A stretch of 24,076 bases of DNA from Firmicutes bacterium UBA5449 (lineage in GTDB: Bacteria > Bacillota > SHA-98 > UBA4971). The translations under genes and the position numbers were made by a program. The stretch is from positions 73,484-97,559 of the forward strand of contig DIQZ01000051.1 in the NCBI GenBank assembly GCA_002424305.1. The letters are read 5' to 3'. Below the pieces are notes generated by a model that worked only from the letters and a program-made list of their open reading frames with translations, was not told the DNA's origin and ran no database searches. Positions 7,017-14,694 of this stretch are shown in pieces. Numbering within the stretch: position 1 is the stretch's first letter; each line of letters opens with the position of its first letter.

Positions 7017-7424
7017 GGCTAGATTCGAACACATCAAATAGAGAGTAGCAGGAGTTTTTGATCATGCTGCCGTCATCAACCTGCCATAATGTCCCACAAA
7101 AAAGCAGACTCTCAAATCCCCCACGTCCATGCCGATTCGAGAACATGTCCGTCTCTTCAACATAATGCTGACTGAAACGGGCTATCCTACGCATAACCAT
7201 GAGATAACCCATCACGAAAAAGCCTGTAAGCCAATTCAGGACAAGCTGATCAAAAGACAGCTTGTCAAAATGGAGTAAGAAGTAACACATAAATCGAAGG
7301 AAAGAAAGATTTGAGATCTGTCATCCGGAGTGCTACTCTAGAAATATGATATTGACATTACCCATGGCGGTAGCGACATGCTCCTCCACGGCGCAATGCC
7401 ACTTGTGAGAGAAGGTAGATATTA
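7017..7424. other. Intergenic region between the divergent SulP operon and the NicO-like gene
   Basis: I see no convincing gene. A minus-strand open frame (7290 to 6898) crosses the operon promoter and riboswitch, has no good start site and matches no family I know. The region holds a perfect 9-base inverted repeat, GACAAGCTG (7240-7248) and CAGCTTGTC (7258-7266), with a 9-base spacer. A TTGACA at 7352-7357 could be part of a promoter for the plus-strand gene, but I find no matching -10. Confidence 0.5.
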
Positions 7425-8072
7425 ATGTCCGGAATACACGCCCTTGTTGGCACAGCCGGAGTTGCTGCTCTGGCCCACGCTTTGCTGCCGGATCACTGGT
7501 TGCCATACGTCTTGTCCGCAAAAGCGAGAGGCATGTCTACAAAGCAGACAGTTGCTATGACCGCTGCCGGGGCTGTCGCACATTTAGTTTCCACTGTAAT
7601 AGTAGGGTTGCTTTTTTCACTGGCAGGGAGTGCAGTAGCCGCAAACGTAAGTATTGGACTGGAACGGATTGTCGGCTTTATCGTTATTGGACTGGGAGTG
7701 TATTACCTCTTTAAGGGGTGGTCTAAGTACCGTGGACATCATCACCATAGTCACATGGATGAAGGACACAATCACAAACATTGCCACTCCCACGCAATAA
7801 CAGGCTCCACCTACGGCTTAGGTGTAATTCTCGGGGCTCGACCTTGCGTAGAAGCGATTCCCATTTTCCTTGCTGCCAGCACACAAGGGGTCTTTTCATC
7901 GCTGGCAGCAATCGGAACCTGGGTCTTTGCAACCTTGCTAGGCATGGTGGGAATTGTTTGGCTTTCATTGCGTGGCCTTGAAACAGCAAGATTCGCCTGG
8001 TTTGAGCGAAACAGCGAGATTATCGCGGGAATAGTCATTATCGCAGTGGGCATCATTGCTCTGTGTGAATAA
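7425..8072 (+). CDS. NicO/RcnA-like heavy-metal (Ni/Co) transporter with His-rich loop
   Basis: A 215-aa membrane protein with about six hydrophobic helices. Helix 1 has the metal-transport motif HALLPDHW (His18, Asp23, His24), and a second motif GARPCVEAIP (about residues 137-146) matches the PCxEA(I/L) box of NicO/UreH-type transporters. Between them lies a cytosolic-type loop rich in histidine (about 105-123, with HHHHSH and HNHKHCHSH), as expected for a metal sensor or buffer in RcnA-like exporters. AAGGT lies a few bases before the ATG. It stands alone on the plus strand. The direction (efflux or uptake) and the metal are inferred from the family; the His-rich loop favours nickel or cobalt export. 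Confidence 0.82.
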   Translation: MSGIHALVGTAGVAALAHALLPDHWLPYVLSAKARGMSTKQTVAMTAAGAVAHLVSTVIVGLLFSLAGSAVAANVSIGLERIVGFIVIGLGVYYLFKGWSKYRGHHHHSHMDEGHNHKHCHSHAITGSTYGLGVILGARPCVEAIPIFLAASTQGVFSSLAAIGTWVFATLLGMVGIVWLSLRGLETARFAWFERNSEIIAGIVIIAVGIIALCE

Positions 8073-8084
8073 AGCTATAAAGCG

Positions 8085-8300
8085 TCACCAAGCTGCAGCC
8101 ATTCCGTCCTTAGCCGATACAGCAACTTTAGTAATAGCCGCATCTACCGCGTTTCCCCCTTGAAGAAGCATACGCATTCCAGCTTGCACAACCAGGGGAT
8201 GGCTTGTTACCACTGCACCCCGCAAGCCCATGACAGGACTGCAATGTAGGTTGTACGATTGACTGTAACTGAACTGCTTCAGTAGAATCAGCTTCTTCAC
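8085..8300 (-). pseudogene. Gamma-glutamyltransferase remnant (N-terminus joined to C-terminus)
   Basis: This 71-codon frame contains the N-terminal signature of gamma-glutamyltransferases: PVMGLRGAVVTSHPLVVQAG followed by QGGNAVDAAI. A functional enzyme has over 500 residues. After AAITK the family sequence stops abruptly, and the frame ends in KDGMAAAW-stop, which resembles the usual C-terminal end of these enzymes (DPRxDGxAxGW). This suggests an internal deletion that kept the frame and removed almost the whole gene, including the autocatalytic Thr region. The frame opens with GTG and has no ribosome binding site. It ends 12 bases from the end of the convergent NicO-like gene. It is surely non-functional as an enzyme. 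Confidence 0.75.
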
Positions 8301-8308
8301 AATGCAAT

Positions 8309-8348
8309 AGCAGTCAATGAGGCGCCATATGGCACCTCACTGACTGCT
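8309..8348. terminator. Long inverted repeat downstream of the GH130 gene
   Basis: AGCAGTCA (8309-8316) pairs with TGACTGCT (8341-8348). Inside, TGAGG/CCTCA and GCCATATGGC extend the stem almost to a full palindrome with single mismatches. It lies just after the minus-strand GH130 stop. The T-run expected of an intrinsic terminator is weak on both strands, so it may instead be a transcript-end stabiliser or a recombination relic. Confidence 0.55.
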
Positions 8349-8373
8349 TCTCATCATTATTGCGTTAATTACG

Positions 8374-9318
8374 TTACTCTATTCCCAAGTACTCAAGCAT
8401 CGCATCTAAGTTGCTTGTAGCCAGGCACACAGTGGAATCTGCAGCCCCATAATACATTCGTATTTCGCGGGTTCTTCGGTTGGAAACGACTCCCGTGGGG
8501 AAAGTCACTCCGGGAACATCCCCTATCCGCTCATAGGATCTACGAGGTCCGAATACCCAGTGGCTGCTACGGCGGATGACATTCCAGGGTTCGTTGAGAT
8601 CCAGCAGAGCTAAGCCTACCCTATAAAGGCTGCCTGATGCTGTCTCCCTCACACCGTGATAGAGAATAAGCCATCCCTCATTTGTTTCAATAGGCGGCGG
8701 TCCTAAACCTACTCTTGAACAATCCCACCAGCCCGGTCTCGCAGGCAGTAATAGCTTGTGATCGCCCCAGTATTTCAAGTCGGGTGAGAATGACATCCAG
8801 ATATGGGCCTCGCCCCGGATTATGGGACGGTGAATCAGCACATATCGGTCACCAATCATCCGCGGGAAAAGCGCAGCATCTTTATTCTCAGGAGGCAGAA
8901 GCGTACCCTTTCGCTCAACGGATTCAAAGTCTTTGGTCGTGGCCAAGGATACCGTAGGTCCACCTGCGGAATGAGATACATATGTTATGGCGTACTCATC
9001 TCTATCCTCCAACCACACGATTCGAGGGTCCTCTATCCCCCATTGCTCTTCCTCTATATCCGGGTCAGCTTGCAGAAAAGGCTCCTCATCAATTACCCAG
9101 TCGCTCCTACCGTCCTTGCTTCTGGCAATAGTTAGATGAGAAAACCCCCGCATGTCTTCAACCCTAACCAGGAGAAGCGTTTCATCGTCATGTTCCACAG
9201 CGCCTGGGTTAAAGGTAGCATTGACCAAATACGGCCAGCTATCCGGTGTAATAATAGGATTATCTCCGTAACGATCAAAAAGCACGTCTGCAGTTTGATA
9301 ATCAACATCTTGACTCAT
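8374..9318 (-). CDS. GH130 family glycosidase/phosphorylase (beta-mannoside type)
   Basis: A 314-aa cytosolic protein of glycoside hydrolase family 130, which forms a five-bladed beta-propeller and mostly phosphorolyses beta-1,4- or beta-1,2-mannosides. Seen: NATFNPGAVEHDDETLLLVR (about residues 33-52), the conserved WGIEDPRI box (93-100) typical for the active site, then DAALFPR and HRP motifs and GPPPIETNEGWLILYHG (about 205-221). The length fits the family. Start ATG has a strong AGGAGGT 7 bases upstream. It has its own promoter 320 bases upstream and is not tightly joined to the NamZ operon. The substrate cannot be given from sequence alone: mannosyl-glucose, mannobiose and mannosyl-GlcNAc enzymes are all in this family. 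Confidence 0.87.
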   Translation of the reverse strand: MSQDVDYQTADVLFDRYGDNPIITPDSWPYLVNATFNPGAVEHDDETLLLVRVEDMRGFSHLTIARSKDGRSDWVIDEEPFLQADPDIEEEQWGIEDPRIVWLEDRDEYAITYVSHSAGGPTVSLATTKDFESVERKGTLLPPENKDAALFPRMIGDRYVLIHRPIIRGEAHIWMSFSPDLKYWGDHKLLLPARPGWWDCSRVGLGPPPIETNEGWLILYHGVRETASGSLYRVGLALLDLNEPWNVIRRSSHWVFGPRRSYERIGDVPGVTFPTGVVSNRRTREIRMYYGAADSTVCLATSNLDAMLEYLGIE

Positions 9319-9637
9319 AGACAGAACCTCCTGTTTATCAACCCGTAGTATTTGGGGAGTCTGTCACTTAGCGAATAGCAGTCTACTACCACTAACCACC
9401 AATGAGGCTCCCAAGATAAGCTCTCCAGTTCTCTTTTCCCCAAAACATGCCAGGCGAACAAGTGTTTTGACTGCATAGTTGTATACGCTGGAATTCAAAG
9501 AACCTTATGGCAGCAGGTATTGCTTTACCGGCAGCTCAGATCTGATTGCAGATCCTGCGCAAGACTAGGACCGATTCCGCAATACGTTGGTGGAAAAGAC
9601 AATAATGAGCGGCTCAAAACTTGATGATCCTACTTAT

Positions 9638-9666
9638 AGAATAACAGAGAAGTAATATATAGTCAA
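9638..9666 (-). promoter_or_regulatory. Sigma-A-type promoter upstream of the GH130 gene
   Basis: On the minus strand TTGACT (9661-9666) and TATTCT (9638-9643) are separated by exactly 17 bases. The spacer is AT-rich. It points at the GH130 gene. Confidence 0.65.
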
Positions 9667-9812
9667 TTTTCGCACAATCGCAAAAGGGCACAATCAGGCT
9701 GATTGCAGCATACATACTCTGCCATCTTCCTGGACAACCATATGAAAACCACTTCCTGACGGAAACGACAGAACACTGTTGCCGGACTGGGAAAAGACCC
9801 TGGCAATTCAAG

Positions 9813-9824
9813 TGCGCATGCGCA
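9813..9824. repeat. 12-base palindrome after the NamZ gene
   Basis: TGCGCATGCGCA is a perfect palindrome 12 bases downstream of the NamZ stop. It could form a short hairpin at the operon end or bind a dimeric protein. No T-run follows, so a terminator is not well supported. Confidence 0.35.
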
Positions 9825-9835
9825 ACGGAGAAGAG

Positions 9836-11107
9836 TTAAGGAAGGCTGTATAGAAGATACTTTTCTCTTACGTGGAGGAACTCGTTAATTTCAGGCACCC
9901 ACGACTCTATCATGTTCGATGCGGGTTCTCCCCCCTCAAGGAGGTATCTCACCTTGTCGGTTCCCATCAGACGATCGAAATGACTCCCTTTGTATGCCCA
10001 GGTAGCCTGGGCAGGATACTTATCAAGGATTGCCTCTGCTATGTAGAGACCGGTGGCTACCGGCTCAAAAACGGAACGATCCTTGACCGAAACCTCAATG
10101 CCGGCGCAGAGCTTCCCTGCATTCTTCGAAGACTTAGGGGTAAATTCACATGCTCTGAAAGTAACTCCCGGCAATCCGAGAGCTTCAAGTCCTTGGGCAA
10201 GAGCTCTACCGTTAATCCATGGCGCGCCAATCCACTCAAACGGATGATCTGTGCCTCTGCCTTCAGAGACATTGACAAATCCTTCAATAAAGCAAGTCCC
10301 GGGATATACAGTAGCACTGGTCAGAGTAGGAATATTCGGAGAAGGCTTCACCCACGGAAGCCCGGTATCGTCAAACCACATGTCCCTGCGCCATCCCTGC
10401 ATCTTCACGACTTTGAGATCTGCCCGGATTCCGAATTCTTCATTGAATAACCTGGCAAGTTCACCTATTGTCATCCCATACCTAACAGGGATTGGATAGA
10501 GCCCGACAAAGGATGAAAACTCTTTTTTCAAAATAGGCCCTTCAACTGCCACACCCCCAATAGGATTAGGCCTGTCTAAGACCACAAATTCCAAGCCATT
10601 CTCTGCTGCAGCCACCATTGCATAGGCCATGGTGGATATGTATGTGTAAAACCTTACACCTACATCCTGGATGTCATAAACCAAAACGTCAATGCCGTTC
10701 AGCATCTCACCGGTGGGCTTTAGTGTTTTTCCATAGAGACTGTGAATGGGCAAACCGGTCATTCGGTCTTTGTCAGAGCTAACCTTCTCACCTGCCTCAG
10801 CTTCGCCTCGAACCCCATGCTCCGGGGCAAAAATGGCTACAAGCTTTATCTTATCGCTCTCTGCCAGAATATCTATGGAGCTCTTACCTGTCGAATCGCA
10901 ACCTGTATGGTTCGTGATGAGCCCAACACGTTTTCCGGCAATTATGTCAAAATCCCTGCTCGCCAAGACTTCGATTCCCGTTCTAACCTTCACTTCCTTG
11001 CGCCCCCCTGCCTTGACAAATGTCCTTGGCATTACTGCCGCCACCAACAGTAAGACAAACATAAGGACCACTAATCTTTTTTGAACATGGACAGTTTGAT
11101 ATTGCAT
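9836..11107 (-). CDS. namZ: Exported exo-beta-N-acetylmuramidase NamZ-like (DUF1343, GH171)
   Basis: A 423-aa protein of the DUF1343 family, whose studied member, B. subtilis NamZ (YbbC), removes MurNAc from the non-reducing end of peptidoglycan fragments. Family blocks seen: GIEVLASRDFDIIAGKRVGL with TNHTG (about 44-69), FAPEHGVRGEAEAGE (about 93-107), LPIHSLYG, VLVYDIQDVGVRFYTYISTM (about 141-160), LDRPNPIGG and EGRGTDHPFEWIGAPW. An N-terminal signal peptide (basic KR, then VVLMFVLLLVAAV, cleavage near FVKA-GG) shows export. AAAGGAG lies about 10 bases before the ATG. It is the last gene of the sugar ABC operon, 41 bases after the second permease. With the adjacent NagZ it points to peptidoglycan sugar salvage. 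Confidence 0.9.
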   Translation of the reverse strand: MQYQTVHVQKRLVVLMFVLLLVAAVMPRTFVKAGGRKEVKVRTGIEVLASRDFDIIAGKRVGLITNHTGCDSTGKSSIDILAESDKIKLVAIFAPEHGVRGEAEAGEKVSSDKDRMTGLPIHSLYGKTLKPTGEMLNGIDVLVYDIQDVGVRFYTYISTMAYAMVAAAENGLEFVVLDRPNPIGGVAVEGPILKKEFSSFVGLYPIPVRYGMTIGELARLFNEEFGIRADLKVVKMQGWRRDMWFDDTGLPWVKPSPNIPTLTSATVYPGTCFIEGFVNVSEGRGTDHPFEWIGAPWINGRALAQGLEALGLPGVTFRACEFTPKSSKNAGKLCAGIEVSVKDRSVFEPVATGLYIAEAILDKYPAQATWAYKGSHFDRLMGTDKVRYLLEGGEPASNMIESWVPEINEFLHVREKYLLYSLP

Positions 11108-11148
11108 TCCGGGTAGGCTCCTTTCAGAGACTCTGCGGCTTACTACAC

Positions 11149-12078
11149 TTAGCCTTTTAGGACATCACCTACAGTAACGCCTTCTATGAGATATCTCTGG
11201 AAGAAAAAGAATACTATGATCATGGGAATTGCTGCAAGTGCAGCACCTGACATAAGCACTCCGTAGTCGGTAAAGAATTGCTGCTGAAGTGTAGTGAGTC
11301 CTTGTTCCAAGAGGAATTTTCGCTCTGTCTTCAACACAATCAACGGCCATAGGAAACTTTTCCATTGTCCCATGAATATTGAGATCCCGAGGACAGCCAT
11401 TCCAGGCTTACACAATGGCAGTATGATGCGCCACCAAATCCCAATTTCTGAACAACCATCGACTCTGGCTGCATCTTCCAAGTCAGCAGGCAAAGTCTGA
11501 ATAAACTGCTTCATCATGAAGATCCCGAAAGTCTGACACATCCCGGGCACTAATATTGCTGCATAGCTATCGTACCAATGCAGCTTATTGATAAGAAGAA
11601 ACATAGGCACAAGAGTAACTTGACTGGGTATCATCATTGTGGAGAGGATCGCCCAGAATATGAGCTCCCGCCCTGGAAAGTCCATCTTCGCAAAGGCGTA
11701 ACCGGCCATGGTATCGAAGATAAGGTTGGCTACGGTAGCCACTGAAGCTATGAGAGCTGTATTCAGAAACCATCTAGGAAGCAGGGGTGCCTTCTTCAGA
11801 AGAGCTGTGAAGTTCGCTATAGAGAAATTCTTTATGCTCACCTGCGGAGGCATTTTCACCAATGCCGATGACGGTGTAAATGCAGAAGTAAACATCCACA
11901 TCATCGGTAAGAGTGATAGTACCGCCCAGCCTATGATAAAGAGAACAACAAGCATTGCACCTATCCATTGAAGCGTACCACGGGGACGCCAAGGAACACC
12001 GCCTGTGGAAGTGCTGTCAGTCGGCTTCTTTGGTGTCAATACCTTGCTAAGAACCGAGCTACCAGTGGTGTCGGCCAC
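11149..12078 (-). CDS. Carbohydrate ABC transporter permease, MalG/UgpE type
   Basis: Inner-membrane permease of a CUT1-type sugar ABC importer, about 309 aa with six helices. The EAA loop that contacts the ATPase is clear: DLEDAARVDGCSEIGIWWRI (about residues 200-219), then ILPLCKP. The N-terminus is a hydrophilic Ser/Thr/Pro-rich extension. I chose the GTG at 12078 because AGGAGG sits 8 bases upstream; a GTG at 12087 in the same frame has its site too close. The gene follows the MalF-type permease by 12 bases. The substrate cannot be read from the protein; the flanking NamZ and NagZ suggest amino sugars or muropeptide sugars. Confidence 0.92.
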   Translation of the reverse strand: MADTTGSSVLSKVLTPKKPTDSTSTGGVPWRPRGTLQWIGAMLVVLFIIGWAVLSLLPMMWMFTSAFTPSSALVKMPPQVSIKNFSIANFTALLKKAPLLPRWFLNTALIASVATVANLIFDTMAGYAFAKMDFPGRELIFWAILSTMMIPSQVTLVPMFLLINKLHWYDSYAAILVPGMCQTFGIFMMKQFIQTLPADLEDAARVDGCSEIGIWWRIILPLCKPGMAVLGISIFMGQWKSFLWPLIVLKTERKFLLEQGLTTLQQQFFTDYGVLMSGAALAAIPMIIVFFFFQRYLIEGVTVGDVLKG

Positions 12079-12090
12079 CCTCCTCACCTC

Positions 12091-13029
12091 CTAGTACTGA
12101 ACATCCGTTGAGAATATGCGGAAGTTATATACAGAGATAAACACAATAATAGCAGCAAGCACTATGGCTTGAGCAGACGCGAGTCCAAATTCGAAGTCAC
12201 GAAATGCAGTATTGTATATGAGATACACCACAGTCATTGTAGAGTATCCGGGACCACCCTGTGTCATTACATACGCTGAGGTAAATATCTGAAAGCTCCC
12301 TATAATCGAGGTAATTGTGATATAGAGAGTTGTTGGCTTCAGCAATGGCAACGTCACATTCCACCACTTGGCGAATGGCGTTGCTCCGTCAATATCTGCA
12401 ACTTCATATAGCTCGCGGGGGATCTTCTTCATCGCTGCGAGATATAAGATGATGTAATAACCCGGAGCTGTTAATATACCCATAAGCATGATACTGGTAA
12501 GTGATGTTTTCGGGCTTGTCAGCCACGTATACGGACCGTAGCCGAACTTGCCGAGAACGAAGTTAAACAAGCCGAAGTTAGGATCGTAAATCCACTTCCA
12601 GACCATGGAAATCACTACTGCAGATGCGACCCCGGGCAAATAGTATGCGCCTCTGAAAAATGTCTGCACTGCCTCAGGCAAATTCCGCAAAATACTCGCC
12701 AATATCAGCGCCTTCAAAACACCCTGTGGCACCATTACTACCGTATAGAGGGCGGTATTACGCATTGCTCTGTGAAATACAGGGTCAGTTAAGACGTACT
12801 TGAAGTTGTCCAGCCCAACCCATACGTTTCCCATCAACCTAAACTCTTGAAAAGAAAGAATAAAGGATCTAATTACAGGTATCACCGTAAAAATGCAAAA
12901 TAGAATTGTGGCAGGCGCTATGAAGTAATAAGCCCATCTCTTCTTATGAAGAAGCTTCAAAACAGAACGTGTGTCACTCTTCCTGTGTGGCTCAGGGCTA
13001 GAACTTGTCGTTGCCAATCCATCCACCAT
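12091..13029 (-). CDS. Carbohydrate ABC transporter permease, MalF/UgpA type
   Basis: The partner permease of the CUT1-type sugar importer, about 312 aa with six helices. The EAA motif is PRELYEVADIDGATPFAKWW (about 214-233) followed by NVTLPLLKPT. The start ATG at 13029 has GAGGTG 6 bases upstream; a GTG at 13038 in frame is a weaker choice. It follows the substrate-binding protein after a gap that holds a strong hairpin, so less permease than binding protein is probably made. No ATPase is encoded nearby, so a shared MsmX/UgpC-type ATPase elsewhere is expected. Confidence 0.92.
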   Translation of the reverse strand: MVDGLATTSSSPEPHRKSDTRSVLKLLHKKRWAYYFIAPATILFCIFTVIPVIRSFILSFQEFRLMGNVWVGLDNFKYVLTDPVFHRAMRNTALYTVVMVPQGVLKALILASILRNLPEAVQTFFRGAYYLPGVASAVVISMVWKWIYDPNFGLFNFVLGKFGYGPYTWLTSPKTSLTSIMLMGILTAPGYYIILYLAAMKKIPRELYEVADIDGATPFAKWWNVTLPLLKPTTLYITITSIIGSFQIFTSAYVMTQGGPGYSTMTVVYLIYNTAFRDFEFGLASAQAIVLAAIIVFISVYNFRIFSTDVQY

Positions 13030-13096
13030 TACTGACACCTCACTGGCAAATGCCTTTTCCGCCTGAGAATACGTCTCACATCTGATAGTAACGGGA

Positions 13097-13147
13097 GGCG
13101 AGGACGCGCCCGCCGTTTACATAACGTGTCGGCCTTGCATCCTCGCC
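13097..13147 (-). repeat. Intercistronic hairpin between binding protein and permease genes
   Basis: On the minus strand GGCGAGGATGC (13137-13147) pairs with GCGTCCTCGCC (13097-13107) with one mismatch, around a GC-rich loop of 29 bases. No T-run follows. Such a hairpin after the binding-protein gene usually protects the upstream mRNA or partly stops transcription. Confidence 0.65.
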
Positions 13148-13165
13148 TTTAGAGTGCACTTACTC

Positions 13166-14473
13166 CTAGTAATTAAGAAGCCTTTCTACCTGACGCTTAG
13201 CTTCCTTTAGAGCAGCATCGATTGTTTTCTCATTAAGCACTGCAAGCTGTAGTTCCCTCATGATTTTGTCGTCAATCTTGTTCCAGTTCGGATGCATTGG
13301 CGGATAGACTGCATACTCTACAGCAGGCACAATGTGCTGGAGATTCTTATCTCCTGCCCAGACATTACCCGCCGACTTACGTGATGGGAATACACCGATA
13401 AGAGGCACAACTTCTTTCTGTCCCTCGCCTCTTGTGATGTATTTTGCAAGTTCCATTACTACTTCACGCTTTGCCGGATCCTTCTGCTTAAATACTGCCC
13501 AGCTTCCTACGCCGGGACCTGCAGCGATAGGTAAACCGTTCGTGCCTTTGGGATATTGTGCAGTTACCAGGTTAATTTTCTCGCCTTCAATTTCGCCCGC
13601 TTCAACTTTCTTATTGTGGGTCGCGAACGATGAGATGATTCCTGTCGTGTCCACAAACGCCGCAATAGACCTGGTGTTTAGGAAAGCATTGTTCACGTCT
13701 GTAGTGGTAAGTCCCCCTGCATTCGGGAGAGCGCACTTGTGCTTCCATACCATGTCATAAAGACGCTGTATACCGGCTACTGCTTCCGGACTGTCCAGGA
13801 CAAACTCATTCTTGTCAATATCAAGGATTCTTCCGCCCTCAGCATAGATAATCCCAAATGGCTGGAGGTATGTTGGCTGGAAGGTGAAACCGAAACCATA
13901 GACATCAATCTTCCCGTCGCCGTCACGGTCAAAGGTCAGCTTTTGCATAGCGCTGAGGAATTCGTCATATGTCCACTCCCCGTTCTTCGGAAGCGGAACT
14001 TCTCTTTCATTGAAGATGTCAGCGTTCAAGTACATTGTGTAGAGCGTGTTATACCATGGCCATCCCCAATACTTCCCGTTTAACTTAACTGCATTGAGTG
14101 AACCCTCGTGGAAGTCTTTTAAGTCTTCTGCCGTGAGGAAGTCGTCGATAGGCTCAAGAGCCCCCTGGAGCACATAAGGAAGACGTAGGCCGCTGCCGCA
14201 AATATCCGGCGGCTGACCTGCTGCTACTGAAACATCAAGTTTCTCATTGCCACCTGCCCAGGTAAGCTTTGTGTACTCGATTTTTACACCCGGGTGTAGT
14301 TCCTCGAACTCCTTGAATGCTTGGAGTTCCCACTCTGCTGCTGCATCAGGACGCGGGAAGTCCCATACCTGGATTGTACCTGTCCACTTGCTCGCCGCAC
14401 CGATTGAACCGAAAGATACTGCCAGGCTTCCGACTAACAACACCAATACCAGCACCCAACAAGCCCTACGCAT
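13166..14473 (-). CDS. Extracellular sugar-binding protein of ABC transporter (family 1 SBP)
   Basis: A 435-aa extracellular solute-binding protein, first gene of the sugar ABC operon. It has an N-terminal export signal (MRRACWVLVLVLLVG, cleavage probably near SIGAAS), then IQVWDFPRPDAAAEWELQAF and FEELHPGVKIEYTKLTW, the usual opening of family 1 binding proteins. The stretch FDRDGDGKIDVYGFGF (about 180-195) is the calcium-loop-like segment frequent in this family. No lipobox (LxxC) is present near the cleavage site; the only early Cys is at position 5. The start ATG has GGAAGG about 5 bases upstream. Ligand: some carbohydrate, not identifiable by sequence; the NamZ/NagZ context suggests MurNAc or GlcNAc-containing sugars. 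Confidence 0.92.
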   Translation of the reverse strand: MRRACWVLVLVLLVGSLAVSFGSIGAASKWTGTIQVWDFPRPDAAAEWELQAFKEFEELHPGVKIEYTKLTWAGGNEKLDVSVAAGQPPDICGSGLRLPYVLQGALEPIDDFLTAEDLKDFHEGSLNAVKLNGKYWGWPWYNTLYTMYLNADIFNEREVPLPKNGEWTYDEFLSAMQKLTFDRDGDGKIDVYGFGFTFQPTYLQPFGIIYAEGGRILDIDKNEFVLDSPEAVAGIQRLYDMVWKHKCALPNAGGLTTTDVNNAFLNTRSIAAFVDTTGIISSFATHNKKVEAGEIEGEKINLVTAQYPKGTNGLPIAAGPGVGSWAVFKQKDPAKREVVMELAKYITRGEGQKEVVPLIGVFPSRKSAGNVWAGDKNLQHIVPAVEYAVYPPMHPNWNKIDDKIMRELQLAVLNEKTIDAALKEAKRQVERLLNY

Positions 14474-14694
14474 TATATCCTTCCTTTCTTATGATCCTAT
14501 ATGCTGGATATTACTATACAGTTAATTCTCCGCAAAGGACCAAAACCCTTCCAAAAAGGCGAAATCTTTATTCCAATATCATATTTGACAGGCAGGAATT
14601 ATTCCATAAACCATAGAAGAGTTTTGCTGTGCGTTCCCAAAATGCACGCCGGATTCCGGAGAAAAGCGAGCAAGGCACCTTACGTTGAGAAACC
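14474..14694. other. Divergent intergenic region between the sugar-binding protein and NagZ
   Basis: This stretch must hold promoters for both directions. For the minus strand, TTGCGG and TAATAT with a 16-base gap precede the binding-protein gene, but other pairs are possible. For the plus strand see the candidate at 14585-14612. I see no clear catabolite-repression (cre) box or other named operator. Confidence 0.5.
14585..14612 (+). promoter_or_regulatory. Candidate promoter of the NagZ gene
   Basis: A perfect -35, TTGACA at 14585-14590, is followed after 16 bases by TAAACC (14607-14612), a weak -10. The spacer contains GGCAGGAA, which also occurs upstream of the plus-strand DUF342 gene. 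Confidence 0.4.

Larger units (their letters stand above)
9319..9835. other. Intergenic region and long leader upstream of the GH130 gene
   Basis: No gene seen. A good minus-strand promoter lies at 9638-9666, so the GH130 transcript would carry a leader of about 310 bases in which I recognise no known riboswitch. The part from 9667 to 9835 follows the NamZ stop and contains a 12-base palindrome at 9813-9824. Confidence 0.5.

Noticed and set aside
6898..7290. 130-aa minus-strand frame between SulP and NicO
   Set aside because: It crosses the operon promoter and aptamer, has no ribosome binding site and no recognisable family.
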